Position numbers and translations under genes: made by a program. Positions 8,670 to 16,627 of a stretch of 35,359 nucleotides of DNA are shown here, piece by piece. The notes below the pieces were generated by a model that did no database searches, was not told where the DNA came from, and saw only the letters and a list, made by a program, of their open reading frames with translations. Source of the DNA: Dehalococcoidia bacterium (lineage in GTDB: Bacteria; Chloroflexota; Dehalococcoidia; UBA2247; RBG-13-53-26); the NCBI GenBank assembly GCA_030372995.1, contig JAUCPZ010000047.1, forward strand, positions 1-35,359, read 5' to 3'. Within the stretch, counting starts at the first letter, position 1. Every line of letters starts with the position of its first letter.

Positions 8670-9235
8670 TTGCGCTCCTTGACATCCCTTCTTGGAGGCA
8701 GCCCGAAGATCGAAAGCACGAACAAGATGATCCCGACCACGATGCAAGCATCAGCCACGTTGAAGGTAAACCAGTGCACGTTGCCCCACAGTCGGACATC
8801 AGCGAAATCCGTGACCGCACCGAACCTAACCCTGTCTATCAGATTGCCCAGGCTCCCGCCTATGAACAGTCCAAGGCAGACATTGACCAGCCTGCCGCCG
8901 ATGGGACCGTACCAGAAATAGGCAACGAGAGCGATAGCAACCAGCACTACGGGCATGGCGATCGAGAATGCCAGCGGTGCCTCGATCCCAAAGACGATAC
9001 CCTGATTGGTGGAATTGGTCAGCCGCAGGATTCCGTGCTCCGGCCAGAACTTGCCGGGTTCCAGGCTGGTTCTCACCCAGAGTTTGGTCAGCTGGTCGAC
9101 TGTCAGAGCCGCGAAGGCAGTAGAGAAGAGAAGCAACGGGGCGCGCCTGTCACGCCTGATTGACAAGAATGGCAACAACCACCACCAGACGTAGAATCTG
9201 CACAGCGCGAGGTAGACGCGAAGCCTCTTGGCCAA
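8666..9235 (-). CDS. lspA: Lipoprotein signal peptidase (signal peptidase II)
   Basis: LspA cleaves the signal peptide of diacylglyceryl-modified prolipoproteins in the cytoplasmic membrane. About four hydrophobic segments are visible. The conserved blocks are GNLIDRVRFGAVTDFADV and FNVADACIVVG, holding the catalytic aspartates (about D143 and D162 from the chosen start); the N-terminal TVDQLTKLWV is also typical. The frame extends to 9394 inside traR, but the extension (Arg/Ser/Pro-rich) is not LspA-like. I chose the TTG at 9235, just after the traR stop, with a weak GTGGA before it. The start is uncertain: no ATG or GTG is available near the conserved N-terminus. Its end overlaps rluD by ATGA. 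Confidence 0.88.
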   Translation of the reverse strand: MAKRLRVYLALCRFYVWWWLLPFLSIRRDRRAPLLLFSTAFAALTVDQLTKLWVRTSLEPGKFWPEHGILRLTNSTNQGIVFGIEAPLAFSIAMPVVLVAIALVAYFWYGPIGGRLVNVCLGLFIGGSLGNLIDRVRFGAVTDFADVRLWGNVHWFTFNVADACIVVGIILFVLSIFGLPPRRDVKERK

Positions 9236-9239
9236 TCCA

Positions 9240-9620
9240 CTATCGGGCGGGGAATCTCCCTTTGGCGTTCCTGGACTGCTGCGCCTTGCAGCTGAGGCAG
9301 AGGTTCGCCTGGGGCAGGACTTCAAGCCGCTCCATCTCGATCGCTCGCCCGCAGGTGTCGCATGTCCCGTAAGTCCCCTTCTCGAACTTGCCAAGGGCGT
9401 GCTCCACCTCTGCCAGGGTCTCCATCAGCCTCTTTTCCAGTGCCAGCCGCTTCTCCAGCTCGAAGGCCTCCGCTGCGCCCTCCTCTTTCTTGCCGTACGG
9501 GCTGCCTTCCTTCATCTCGCCCACAGCAGGAGCGGAGGCCCTGTTCTGATCCAGTTGCCTCACGAGCCTGTCCCGCTCGTCCTTCAACCGCTGGTGAAGC
9601 TCATCATACGTGACAGCCAT
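9240..9620 (-). CDS. TraR/DksA-family zinc-finger protein
   Basis: A 126-residue DksA/TraR-type regulator. It has a long N-terminal coiled coil rich in Glu, Lys and Arg (5-80) and a C-terminal four-Cys zinc finger (CDTC at 87-90, CLSC at 108-111). DksA-like proteins act in the RNA polymerase secondary channel, often with ppGpp; whether this one does is unproven, as the coiled-coil tip (GSPYGKKEEGAA) lacks the classical DxxDxA motif. It is the first gene of an operon with lspA and rluD, from the promoter at 9728-9756. The SD is weak (AAAGGT, 5 nt before ATG). Confidence 0.88.
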   Translation of the reverse strand: MAVTYDELHQRLKDERDRLVRQLDQNRASAPAVGEMKEGSPYGKKEEGAAEAFELEKRLALEKRLMETLAEVEHALGKFEKGTYGTCDTCGRAIEMERLEVLPQANLCLSCKAQQSRNAKGRFPAR

Positions 9621-9727
9621 CTTACCTTTTCCCGTTTAGTGTACCGACCGCCGACGCGCCTGTGACGGAAGAAGCGCAACTGACGGATCAAGAGTGGAAC
9701 AGCTTTGTGGGAGAAGCTGTTTTCCGC

Positions 9728-9756
9728 ATTCTATCCCGATTGCACAGATTAGTCAA
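9728..9756 (-). promoter_or_regulatory. Promoter of the traR-lspA-rluD operon
   Basis: On the minus strand, TTGACT (9756-9751), a 17-nt spacer and TAGAAT (9733-9728). Five of six bases match the consensus in each box. Predicted start near 9721, leaving a ~100-nt leader before the ATG at 9620. Confidence 0.7.
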
Positions 9757-9837
9757 GACATTCGGACTTCAACTTCACTCACGATGCCGGCGTAGCCCTA
9801 TTCCCGCCAAATAATGCGAGACTACCCCCTCTGACGT

Positions 9838-9867
9838 TTGCCCAAAGCTGCGTTGTCGCACTACGAT
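9838..9867 (+). promoter_or_regulatory. Candidate leaderless promoter of the transglutaminase-like gene
   Basis: TTGCCC (9838-9843), 18 nt, TACGAT (9862-9867). Only 9 nt separate the -10 from the ATG at 9877, so transcription would begin about 3 nt before the start codon. A GAGG sits just 2 nt before the ATG, too close to act as a normal SD. Confidence 0.4.
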
Positions 9868-9876
9868 TAAGAGGCG

Positions 9877-10959
9877 ATGACGGGAACACAGAGGATTGAT
9901 GTAGACACACAGAGGCGTTCGTTAGCAGCTGCATTGACGAAGGCCCTGCAGAGATGGCAGATACCACCGCTGCCGCGCCGCCTCCGCGCCAAGGCCGCCA
10001 AACGAAGACATGGTCGCGAGCTTTGGTCCAGCTTGGCCCGCCGCGTCAGATCACGGCTGTCCGAGGCCACTGCAAGGCAGGTGAAGGCCGAACTTGAACT
10101 GTGCGCCGCCGACTGGCTCTGCGAAACCATCAGACTGAACATCAAGCGCGGCCGACTGTTCGAATTGAATAGGGTGCTGAGGGAATCCCAGGCGGACTGC
10201 TTCGGTTACGCCCTGCTCTTCCACCGAATCAGCAGGAGACTGGGACTGAAGACGGGAATTGTGGAAGTCCTCATTGACAACGCGGGCAGAATGGTACCCC
10301 ACATGGCCAACGTCGTCAGCCTCTCGGACAGGCGCACACGGTTCGTCGACTTGTGGTATGGATCGAAGAATATTCATCACCAGCGTCTCGCTCTGATGAT
10401 CAGGCAGAGAGGCCGATGGTCGGTCGTCGACATAGACTGGAGACAACTCACAAGCTTCGCGCAGGTGAAGGGGCTGCCACCACGCTGCATCGAGGCCATA
10501 GAAAAATACATGATGGCCAACCGCCACCTGGAACGCGGCATCCGGCTCTCAAGCAAGAGTGAGCTTCGACGCGCCGTCCGGCTCTACACCGACGCCATAG
10601 CGCGATACCCCGAGAATGCCCGTTTGTACTTCAACAGGGCCGTCGCATACGAGAATCTCGGAGACAAAGAGGCAGCCCAGGCGGATTATGGAGCTGCCCT
10701 GCACGATGAAGACTCACTCATTCGCGTTCAGGCAAGACAGCACGATGAGGTCGTCCGACTGATTGGCCTGGATCAGATTGGAGCGAGCACCAGAGAGCAG
10801 GAGATCTATCTTCTGCGGAAGGGGTTCATCACGGGCAAGGAGATCCCTCCAGAGCGGATCGCCGCCAGATACCGTCTGCCAGTGGACGGGATCGATGAGA
10901 TCGTCTCACGTGTCGAGGCGAGGATCCTCTCACTTCCTCTGACGCCCGTTTACCCATAA
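9877..10959 (+). CDS. Transglutaminase-like domain protein fused to TPR repeats
   Basis: A 360-residue protein without signal peptide or membrane segments. A papain/transglutaminase-like Cys-His-Asp triad is visible: C108 in SQADCFGYALLFHRISRRLGL, H142 in VPHMANVV, D158 in RFVDLWYG, with the usual spacing. Tetratricopeptide-like helices follow (~214-281; the second, ARLYFNRAVAYENLGDKEAAQADY, is clear-cut). The tail (300-345) reads like a small helical or HTH-type module. The N-terminal 70 residues are Arg/Lys-rich. The transglutaminase-like fold includes proteases, amidases and cross-linkers; the substrate here is unknown, and TPRs suggest a protein partner. It resembles loosely the bacterial SirB1/transglutaminase-TPR group. 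Neighbours give no clear pathway. Confidence 0.75.
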   Translation: MTGTQRIDVDTQRRSLAAALTKALQRWQIPPLPRRLRAKAAKRRHGRELWSSLARRVRSRLSEATARQVKAELELCAADWLCETIRLNIKRGRLFELNRVLRESQADCFGYALLFHRISRRLGLKTGIVEVLIDNAGRMVPHMANVVSLSDRRTRFVDLWYGSKNIHHQRLALMIRQRGRWSVVDIDWRQLTSFAQVKGLPPRCIEAIEKYMMANRHLERGIRLSSKSELRRAVRLYTDAIARYPENARLYFNRAVAYENLGDKEAAQADYGAALHDEDSLIRVQARQHDEVVRLIGLDQIGASTREQEIYLLRKGFITGKEIPPERIAARYRLPVDGIDEIVSRVEARILSLPLTPVYP

Positions 10960-11005
10960 CGGCCCAGCTTCTCCGCAACCGGCGGCGCGGATATCTTCGC
11001 CATCT

Positions 11006-11311
11006 CTATGTGTGTCTCTCGTCGTCCGACTTCACGGTGTATTCAGCCTCTATGATTCTCTCGTTTCTTCTTCTCCTTGCGGATACGGGCCTCCAGACCA
11101 GCACGTAGAAGAGCAGCATGAGCACTGCGAGAAGAATCACCAATACGAGGAAGACAAAGGCCACCGCAACCGACACAATGGCTATGGGGAGCCCCAGTAT
11201 GCCCATGACGACGAGCCACCCCGCGGGCACCGAGCTGAGGAAGCGGCCTACGGCACCAAGTCCCTGCCGAACGGCGCTCAGGATGATCTTCCTTATGTCC
11301 AACCCCTTCAC
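11006..11311 (-). CDS. Small membrane protein of unknown function
   Basis: A 101-residue protein. An amphipathic N-terminus (MKGLDIRKIILSAVRQGLGAVGRFL) is followed by a long hydrophobic stretch (~28-73) large enough for two membrane helices. A strongly basic RPVSARRRRNER then leads into a short charged tail, probably cytoplasmic. The GTG start at 11311 overlaps the stop of the upstream GalT-like gene as GTGA, so translation is probably coupled. I recognise no family; the overlap makes it likely real. Confidence 0.6.
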   Translation of the reverse strand: MKGLDIRKIILSAVRQGLGAVGRFLSSVPAGWLVVMGILGLPIAIVSVAVAFVFLVLVILLAVLMLLFYVLVWRPVSARRRRNERIIEAEYTVKSDDERHT

Positions 11312-12339
11312 CGTTCCCAGGATTCCCTGGCGCGCCGAGCGAAGGCCTCAGGCATGACATCGATGTCAGCCTCACCGTGGAACCTCTCCAGAATGCCAGT
11401 ATCGTTCCTGTAGAATGGTTCCAGCACTGGCCTCGAGATGAGCTTGGCATGGAGCGCGTAGTATCCCAGCGTCTCGCCCATCGGCCCCGAGAAGGTCGAC
11501 ATGTTGAAGGAGTTCACACCCATTCCCTTGTAGGCTTTCAGCAGTCTCACCACGCATTCGGCAAAATCCTCGATCTGCCGATCGTCTAGATCCGTGAGGC
11601 TGCTGGTATCCTTGAAGATTACCTGAACCTCTCTGTTTCCTTGTGGGGCGAAGCTGGCCAGCGCAACCACTGACTCGTTCTCGCCGATGTATCTCTCTCC
11701 CAGCCGTCGCTCTTCGTCAACAAGCTCATTCCAGAAGCTCCGCCCGGTCCGATCATAGTACGCCCTGCTCGACCCAAGCAGGATATCCTGGTATGGCGTC
11801 GGCCTCATATCCACTAAGACCTGAGCATGGGGATGAATCATGCTGGCGGCACTGGGAGAAAGGTGGTTCCAGAGGAGAATGGGATACCTGGCCCGGGTGT
11901 CATAGTTGCGTACCGCCTGCAGGAATTCCCTGGCTGCCATCAGGCAGTCAGCCACCATGCCAACACGGAATTCATGGAGGTCCAGAAAGTGGGCGGTGCA
12001 CAGGGTGGCAGCAACGTGGTAGCTGGCAAGAGGGAATACGTTAGGAAAGAGCCAGCACTCACCTCGTCGAATCCGCCCTCCGGAATACAGTTCGGGGTCA
12101 AACCTGGGCACTGCCCGGTCTATGTTCTCCGGGCAGAACGGGCATCCCTCCTTCTTCTGAGACAACTCGGCCGGGACGGATGAGGTCCGGCTTTGCCTGA
12201 TCCTCTCCGCTCTCCGGGCATTCATCCGACAACGTCTCCCTGTCAGTGGGTCCTCCCTGAACTCGATATTCTGGACGTCCTTCTCAAAGGCGGGCGGGCG
12301 CAGCGTCTCCTTGGAGATGACAACTCTCGGGAAGTCCAT
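11308..12339 (-). CDS. GalT-like HIT-superfamily nucleotidylyltransferase
   Basis: A 343-residue relative of galactose-1-phosphate uridylyltransferase. GalT moves UMP between UDP-glucose and galactose-1-phosphate through a uridylyl-His intermediate. Visible features are DPLTGRRC (30-37), a zinc-type CPFC (66-69), NHLSPSAASMIHPHAQV with the H-P-H-x-Q active-site motif (H169, H171, Q173), and the late conserved NSFN...P region. The NHLSPSAASMI lead-in differs from canonical GalT, so a related hexose-1-phosphate or ADP/UDP-sugar transferase is possible. The frame is open to a TTG at 12378; the ATG at 12339 fits the family start better. The terminal TGA overlaps the next gene. Confidence 0.78.
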   Translation of the reverse strand: MDFPRVVISKETLRPPAFEKDVQNIEFREDPLTGRRCRMNARRAERIRQSRTSSVPAELSQKKEGCPFCPENIDRAVPRFDPELYSGGRIRRGECWLFPNVFPLASYHVAATLCTAHFLDLHEFRVGMVADCLMAAREFLQAVRNYDTRARYPILLWNHLSPSAASMIHPHAQVLVDMRPTPYQDILLGSSRAYYDRTGRSFWNELVDEERRLGERYIGENESVVALASFAPQGNREVQVIFKDTSSLTDLDDRQIEDFAECVVRLLKAYKGMGVNSFNMSTFSGPMGETLGYYALHAKLISRPVLEPFYRNDTGILERFHGEADIDVMPEAFARRARESWER

Positions 12340-12556
12340 TTGTCGATGCCCTGTTCCGGAACGCAGCTTGTCGAGCAATCACCCGGAGTGGGGAACCGCC
12401 TGCGCGTCCTCAGACCGGCTGCACTCCTACGATTATCAGCGGAGTGGCCCTGCACTGTCAACGGCGCCCGCGCTGGTCTGCATAGCCAATAGGCGATTGA
12501 ACCCACGAAGCACTTCGCCTATCATTGTCCCGGTCAGACAGGTGTAGCGGCTGTTT

Positions 12557-12578
12557 GGCGGGCGCAGGAGCGCCCGCC
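12557..12578. repeat. Perfect 9-bp GC-rich hairpin (REP-like)
   Basis: GGCGGGCGC (12557-12565) and GCGCCCGCC (12570-12578) flank an AGGA tetraloop. It lies between two divergent genes, about 47 nt before the ATG at 12626. No T-run follows on either strand, so a REP-like element or leader hairpin is more likely than a terminator. Confidence 0.55.
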
Positions 12579-12625
12579 CCCGGGTCAACGCGTGAGCCGA
12601 TGTGCTCCAGTGAGGAAAGCCGAAG

Positions 12626-13378
12626 GTGGATGACTACGTAGCGCGCGTCTTCGATGTGGACTTCATATACCTGGACCTGCTGTTTTGCGCCGTCTGGATG
12701 CTAGTCCTGTTGAGACAGAAGCAGACACTGGCCCTGTGGTTCGGTTTGTTCGGAGCGGTGGTCGTCTTCCTGGTGGACGATGTACTCTGGTTGCGGATCC
12801 AGCATACGCGCTTTCTGGATGTGCCGTTCAACCGCGATCTGTTTCTCGCCTATTTCTCCTTCACGTACGGTATGATCGAATTCTCCTACGTGACGGTCAT
12901 GTTCGGGGCAAAGTCGACAAGGGCCAGGTTGCTCTGGACTCTGTTTCTGTACGGCGGGTGGATGGCCACGGCTCTCATAAGCCAGAACCTCAGCATAGAC
13001 GACCGGACCATCGACATCGGGCGGGACATGTCGAACGCCAGGATCGTCCAGGTGGCCATGGTGGTATGTGGCTACGTTCTGCTGCTTCTCCTCAAGTACA
13101 TCTGGCGTCCCATGAAGACGCTCACCCTGCAGCGGATCATCTACCTGTTTGCCGTCGGCGTGATAGTGCATTTCGGCATGGAGATCACGCTGCTGGCCTC
13201 CGGCATCCGGCCTGCCAAGGACTATGTCGACGTGCTGCTGTTCAACAGTCTGCTGGAGTTCAACATGGGCATTCCCATTCTGTATGTCCTGTGGACGGCT
13301 GTTACCTCCAAAACGGAACCCACGACCGCCGTGCGGGAATCAAGCGATGTGGGCACGTCCCCTCCAAGCCAGCGCTAG
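12626..13378 (+). CDS. Multi-pass membrane protein of unknown function
   Basis: A 250-residue integral membrane protein with about seven hydrophobic segments (roughly 13-30, 36-54, 70-92, 100-118, 142-160, 168-190, 205-228) and a hydrophilic Ser/Thr-rich tail. AAGGTGG stands right before the ATG. No motif I can tie to a transporter or enzyme family is visible; conserved-looking acidic and aromatic residues inside segments (VDDVLW, YGMIEFSYV) could bind a ligand. It is not obviously in an operon: 292 nt, including a promoter-like box, separate it from the aminotransferase gene. Confidence 0.7.
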   Translation: MDDYVARVFDVDFIYLDLLFCAVWMLVLLRQKQTLALWFGLFGAVVVFLVDDVLWLRIQHTRFLDVPFNRDLFLAYFSFTYGMIEFSYVTVMFGAKSTRARLLWTLFLYGGWMATALISQNLSIDDRTIDIGRDMSNARIVQVAMVVCGYVLLLLLKYIWRPMKTLTLQRIIYLFAVGVIVHFGMEITLLASGIRPAKDYVDVLLFNSLLEFNMGIPILYVLWTAVTSKTEPTTAVRESSDVGTSPPSQR

Positions 13379-13504
13379 GGCAGCAACCAAGAGTGCGAAT
13401 CCAGTGAACGGGTTCGGCAGACTGCGGGACCAATGCTGTGCCAAAGGCCCCCGCTCTGATGAGGGCCAGGTTCGGCGGCCGCCGACTGCTGCAGCAAGCG
13501 CTTG

Positions 13505-13534
13505 TTGTGCCCTATCAACTTCAGGCTCTATAAT
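13505..13534 (+). promoter_or_regulatory. Candidate promoter for the aminotransferase gene
   Basis: A perfect TATAAT (13529-13534) with a weak TTGTGC (13505-13510) 18 nt upstream. The predicted start near 13541 leaves a ~130-nt leader before the ATG at 13671. The rest of the 13379-13670 gap shows small palindromes (for example GGCGGCCGCC) but no gene. Confidence 0.45.
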
Positions 13535-13670
13535 AGGTAACGCCAAAGAAGCGCAGATGCAGGAAAGCGCTCGTGCCTTCATCGGCTGCAGCACGGGGTT
13601 CTGGTGTACGGGACCTAGCCCGTTGGATCGTCGGCTCGTGTTTCGCTGAGCTACAAGAAAGGAGACTGAA

Positions 13671-14603
13671 ATGCCGCAGGTAGCATTCTTTGAGAAGAAG
13701 TTCGTACCTCTCTCAGAAGCCAAGGTCGGTGTGATGACCCACGCCTTGAACTACGGCACGGCGTGCTTTGAGGGCATCCGCGGCAACTGGAACGCCAAGG
13801 ACGGGCAGATGTACCTGTTCCGCATGAAGGAGCACTATGAAAGGCTTCACAAGAGTTGCCGCATTCTCAAGATAAACCTCGCTTTCGATGTCGATAAACT
13901 GTGTCAGATCACCGTCGACCTTGTGAGGAAGAACGGCTACCGCGAAGACATCTACGTGCGTCCGCTGGCTTACAAGAGCTCGCAGGTGGTAGGAGTCAGG
14001 CTGCACAACCTCGAGGATGACTTCTTCATCTTCGTTACGCCCTTTGGGCCCTATCTCGACGCAGAGAAGGGGGCTAGGTGTGGCGTGTCCAGTTGGCGCC
14101 GCGTCGACGACGTCAGCATTCCGCCCAGGGGCAAGGTGACCGGCATCTATGTCAACAGCGCGCTGGCCAAGACGGAGGCTCACGAGAATGGTTTCGACGA
14201 AGCGATCATGCTCTCACACGACGGCCACGTCTCTGAGGGCAGCGGTGAGAACATATTCATCGTCATTGACGGCCAACTCATAACACCGGCTTCGTGCGAC
14301 AACATCCTGAAGGGGATAACCCGCGACACCGTGATGAAGCTCGCCAAGAACGAGCTGGGCATTGAAACCATAGAGAGGGCCATCGACCGCAGCGAGCTTT
14401 ACGTTGCGGACGAGTGCTTCATGACCGGGACAGCCGCGAATGTGACGCCCGTGGTGGAAGTGGATCACCGGCCGATCGGCAATGGCAAGGTCGGCCCGAT
14501 CACGCGGAAGCTCTTGAACCTGTACAATGATGTAATTCGGGGCAGGAACCGCAAGTATCGGGAGTGGTGCACGCCCGTATACCGTGGGAAGAGGGGCGCG
14601 TAG
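13671..14603 (+). CDS. ilvE: Branched-chain amino acid aminotransferase
   Basis: PLP enzyme of fold type IV that interconverts Leu, Ile and Val with their 2-oxo acids using 2-oxoglutarate, the last step of branched-chain amino acid synthesis. The 310-residue length is normal. The N-terminal HALNYGTACFEGIR (24-37), the PLP lysine K155 in PPRGKVTGIYVNSALAKTEA, EGSGENIF and the GTAANVTPV phosphate/substrate loop are all visible. AAAGGAG lies 6 nt before the ATG. D-amino-acid aminotransferase and aminodeoxychorismate lyase share the fold, but length and the motifs favour IlvE. The next gene starts ~9 nt after the stop. Confidence 0.93.
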   Translation: MPQVAFFEKKFVPLSEAKVGVMTHALNYGTACFEGIRGNWNAKDGQMYLFRMKEHYERLHKSCRILKINLAFDVDKLCQITVDLVRKNGYREDIYVRPLAYKSSQVVGVRLHNLEDDFFIFVTPFGPYLDAEKGARCGVSSWRRVDDVSIPPRGKVTGIYVNSALAKTEAHENGFDEAIMLSHDGHVSEGSGENIFIVIDGQLITPASCDNILKGITRDTVMKLAKNELGIETIERAIDRSELYVADECFMTGTAANVTPVVEVDHRPIGNGKVGPITRKLLNLYNDVIRGRNRKYREWCTPVYRGKRGA

Positions 14604-14611
14604 GGATTACC

Positions 14612-15061
14612 TTGGAAATCGTCCGCGCCTGGCAATACTGCGTATTCGTCTTCATCGCTTCCATGGGCATGCTGCAACTGATAGCGGTGTGCCACCAGTT
14701 GCGGGGCATGCTCTTCATCCGGAACAGGCCCATCACACTGATGCTGTCGCTCGCCGCGATAGTATTCGCCTACTGGTGGTTCTTCTTTAGAGACGACCGC
14801 ATCGATACGGTCATGCGGCGCACCGGGGTAGAAGGCTCGCAGCAGTTCGCCGTCTTCTGCTGGACCACCTTTGCCGCGCTGATAGTCACGCTGGTTCTTT
14901 CCTCACTGCTCAAGATGGTCATCTACCGCCGCCGCGAGAGCTCCACACAGCAGGAAGAGAGACTCGAAGGCGTATACCAACTGAAGTACATGACCTGGTT
15001 TGAGGCCTTGAGAGAAGCCTTTAAGAAGAGAAACGATAGCGATGCTGGGACTGGTCATTGA
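14612..15061 (+). CDS. Small membrane protein of unknown function
   Basis: A ~149-residue protein with three hydrophobic segments (LE-IVRAWQYCVFVFIASMG, then ITLMLSLAAIVFAYWWFFF, then FAVFCWTTFAALIVTLVLSSL) and a basic/charged C-terminal tail. The frame is open back to 14564 inside ilvE. I chose the TTG at 14612, 8 nt after the ilvE stop and 6 nt after an AGGG; an ATG further in would remove the first membrane segment. Its end overlaps the PAP2-like gene by 20 nt. The tight spacing suggests one ilvE-membrane protein-PAP2-like transcript. No family recognised. Confidence 0.6.
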   Translation: MEIVRAWQYCVFVFIASMGMLQLIAVCHQLRGMLFIRNRPITLMLSLAAIVFAYWWFFFRDDRIDTVMRRTGVEGSQQFAVFCWTTFAALIVTLVLSSLLKMVIYRRRESSTQQEERLEGVYQLKYMTWFEALREAFKKRNDSDAGTGH

Positions 15062-15656
15062 GGTTGACCAGGGCATAGTGCTCTGGATCAGCCATCTCGT
15101 GGGCAAGAGTTCGATTCTGGACGGGATCATGACGATCCTGGCCAACGACTATTTCATGCCGGTCACCATCTCGCTCCTGCTGCTCTACATCTGGTATGCG
15201 GGCCGGGATTACTCCGAACGCCACAGGAACCAGATGGCTGTTGTATGCAGTGCCATAACCATCGGCATAGCCATGGGCTTCATCCTGGCAGCCAACAGTA
15301 TCTGGCGGCACCCGCATCCCTTCCAGGACCTGCCGCAGTTGCTGGACCCCGTCACCAACCATATCTTCTACCCGATCCATGACCCGTCATTCCCCAGCAA
15401 CTCCGCCTGCCTGACTTTCGCCGCCGCTGCCGGGATTTGGCAGTTCAACCGCAAGTTGGGCTTGATCATGGCTGTACCGGCGATCTTGATGCCGCTGGCC
15501 AAGCTCTACGCTGCCGTGTATTACCCCTCTGATATCATCGGGGGAATCATCCTGGGCATCCTCACGTCTTACTTCGTGGCGAAGATATTCATGCCGATCG
15601 TCCACGTTCCGATCTCGATGGGCTTCTTGTTCCTCAGATCGCTGCGGGTTGGCTAG
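15042..15656 (+). CDS. PAP2-fold membrane protein lacking catalytic residues
   Basis: A 204-residue protein with about six membrane helices and the overall PAP2 (phosphatidic acid phosphatase type 2/undecaprenyl-pyrophosphatase) layout. All three phosphatase motifs are altered. K-x6-RP becomes A83...H90-P91 (IWRHPHPF). PSGH becomes PSNS (118-121). SR-x5-H-x3-D becomes A153-K154...Y160...D164 (AKLYAAVYYPSD). Both catalytic histidines are thus absent while the fold-defining YPSDIIGG is kept. I infer a non-phosphatase function such as lipid binding or transport, or a partner of another enzyme. It converges on a polyprenol-phosphate glycosyltransferase gene, sharing a CTAG at the stops. Confidence 0.75.
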   Translation: MLGLVIEVDQGIVLWISHLVGKSSILDGIMTILANDYFMPVTISLLLLYIWYAGRDYSERHRNQMAVVCSAITIGIAMGFILAANSIWRHPHPFQDLPQLLDPVTNHIFYPIHDPSFPSNSACLTFAAAAGIWQFNRKLGLIMAVPAILMPLAKLYAAVYYPSDIIGGIILGILTSYFVAKIFMPIVHVPISMGFLFLRSLRVG

Positions 15657-16345
15657 CCGCCTAGTCTGAGCCAAAGCACGTTCGCCGCGTAGCCCGTGAT
15701 CTCACGAAGGCCGAACTTCGACTTGCCCTGTCTCTGATCTGTGAATTCGATAGGAATCTCCACGAAAGTACACCCGTTCTTGCTCAAACGGTACAGCGTC
15801 TCCATGCCAATGGAATAGCCCTTCGAGCGGAACCTGTCGAAATCGAGTGTCTTGAGAGCGGCACGCCGATAGCACTTGTAGCCGCCACACCAGTCCCTGA
15901 TATGCCATCCCAGCAAGAGGCGGGCATACATATTGGCGCCGTTGCTTATCATTCTTCTCAAGGGATTCCTGACTGACTTGCTCCCTGGTGCCAGCCGGGA
16001 GCCGATGACCACGTCGAAATCCCGAATCATTTCCAGGAAGCGCGGAATGTCCCTCGGGTCGTGTGAGAAGTCCGCATCCATCTCAAGGACGCAATCCACA
16101 TCCTGCTCCCGGGCATACTTGAGGCCGGCAATGCCCGCCGTTCCCCGCCCCCGTTCCTTCCGGTGGATGACGTGGATTCTGCCACTGCTCTCCGCAGCAA
16201 GCCTGTCCGCTATCTCCCCCGTCCCATCGGGAGAGCTGTCGTCCACCACCACGATGCTGACACCTTCGTGTTTCAGTATTTCTCCCACCATCCTTTCAAT
16301 ATTTGGCCTCTCGTTGTAGGTGGGAAGCATGACCATGGCTCTCAT
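15653..16345 (-). CDS. GT2 polyprenol/dolichol-phosphate mannosyltransferase-like protein
   Basis: A 230-residue family 2 glycosyltransferase of the DPM1 type, which moves a sugar from GDP-mannose (or UDP-sugar) to a polyprenyl phosphate at the inner membrane face. VMLPTYNE (5-12), VVDDSSPDGTG (34-43), the metal-binding EMDADFSHD (D90-x-D92), GSRL and the C-terminal QRQGKSKFG are characteristic. It lacks the C-terminal membrane domain of longer relatives. The ATG at 16345 lies 8 nt after a TATAAT, so the mRNA may be leaderless; no SD is seen. The sugar cannot be told. Confidence 0.9.
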   Translation of the reverse strand: MRAMVMLPTYNERPNIERMVGEILKHEGVSIVVVDDSSPDGTGEIADRLAAESSGRIHVIHRKERGRGTAGIAGLKYAREQDVDCVLEMDADFSHDPRDIPRFLEMIRDFDVVIGSRLAPGSKSVRNPLRRMISNGANMYARLLLGWHIRDWCGGYKCYRRAALKTLDFDRFRSKGYSIGMETLYRLSKNGCTFVEIPIEFTDQRQGKSKFGLREITGYAANVLWLRLGG

Positions 16346-16353
16346 AGCAGACC

Positions 16354-16383
16354 ATTATAAGGCCCGCTCGGAACGAGGCGCAA
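16354..16383 (-). promoter_or_regulatory. Candidate leaderless promoter of the GT2 gene
   Basis: On the minus strand, TATAAT (16359-16354) with a weak TTGCGC (16383-16378) 18 nt upstream. Only 8 nt separate the -10 from the ATG (16345), so transcription would start 1-3 nt before the start codon. Confidence 0.5.
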
Positions 16384-16581
16384 AGGCAGCCGCCGATCAA
16401 CAACGGTACCCGCCGCCGCACACTTCGCGTCCACTGCATGCCCGGAGACTGGTCAAGAGTTTCGGACCTCCCTGCCCACAGCAGCCCTCCACGAACGTCG
16501 AAAAGGCGTGCCACTCTCAGAGCGGCGACAACGCCGGAATCCGCAGGAAGCTCGGCGCTTAAGAACTCGAGGAGCCTCGCC

Positions 16582-16611
16582 TTGCAGCGCACGCTCCCAA
16601 TGCAATATAAT
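16582..16611 (+). promoter_or_regulatory. Promoter of the CoA-transferase pair
   Basis: TATAAT (16606-16611) with TTGCAG (16582-16587) 18 nt upstream. The -10 ends 16 nt before the ATG at 16628, leaving a leader of roughly 10 nt with no SD, close to leaderless. The rest of the 16346-16627 gap shows no gene I would support. Confidence 0.5.
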
Positions 16612-16627
16612 TGTTTCCACAAGCGCA

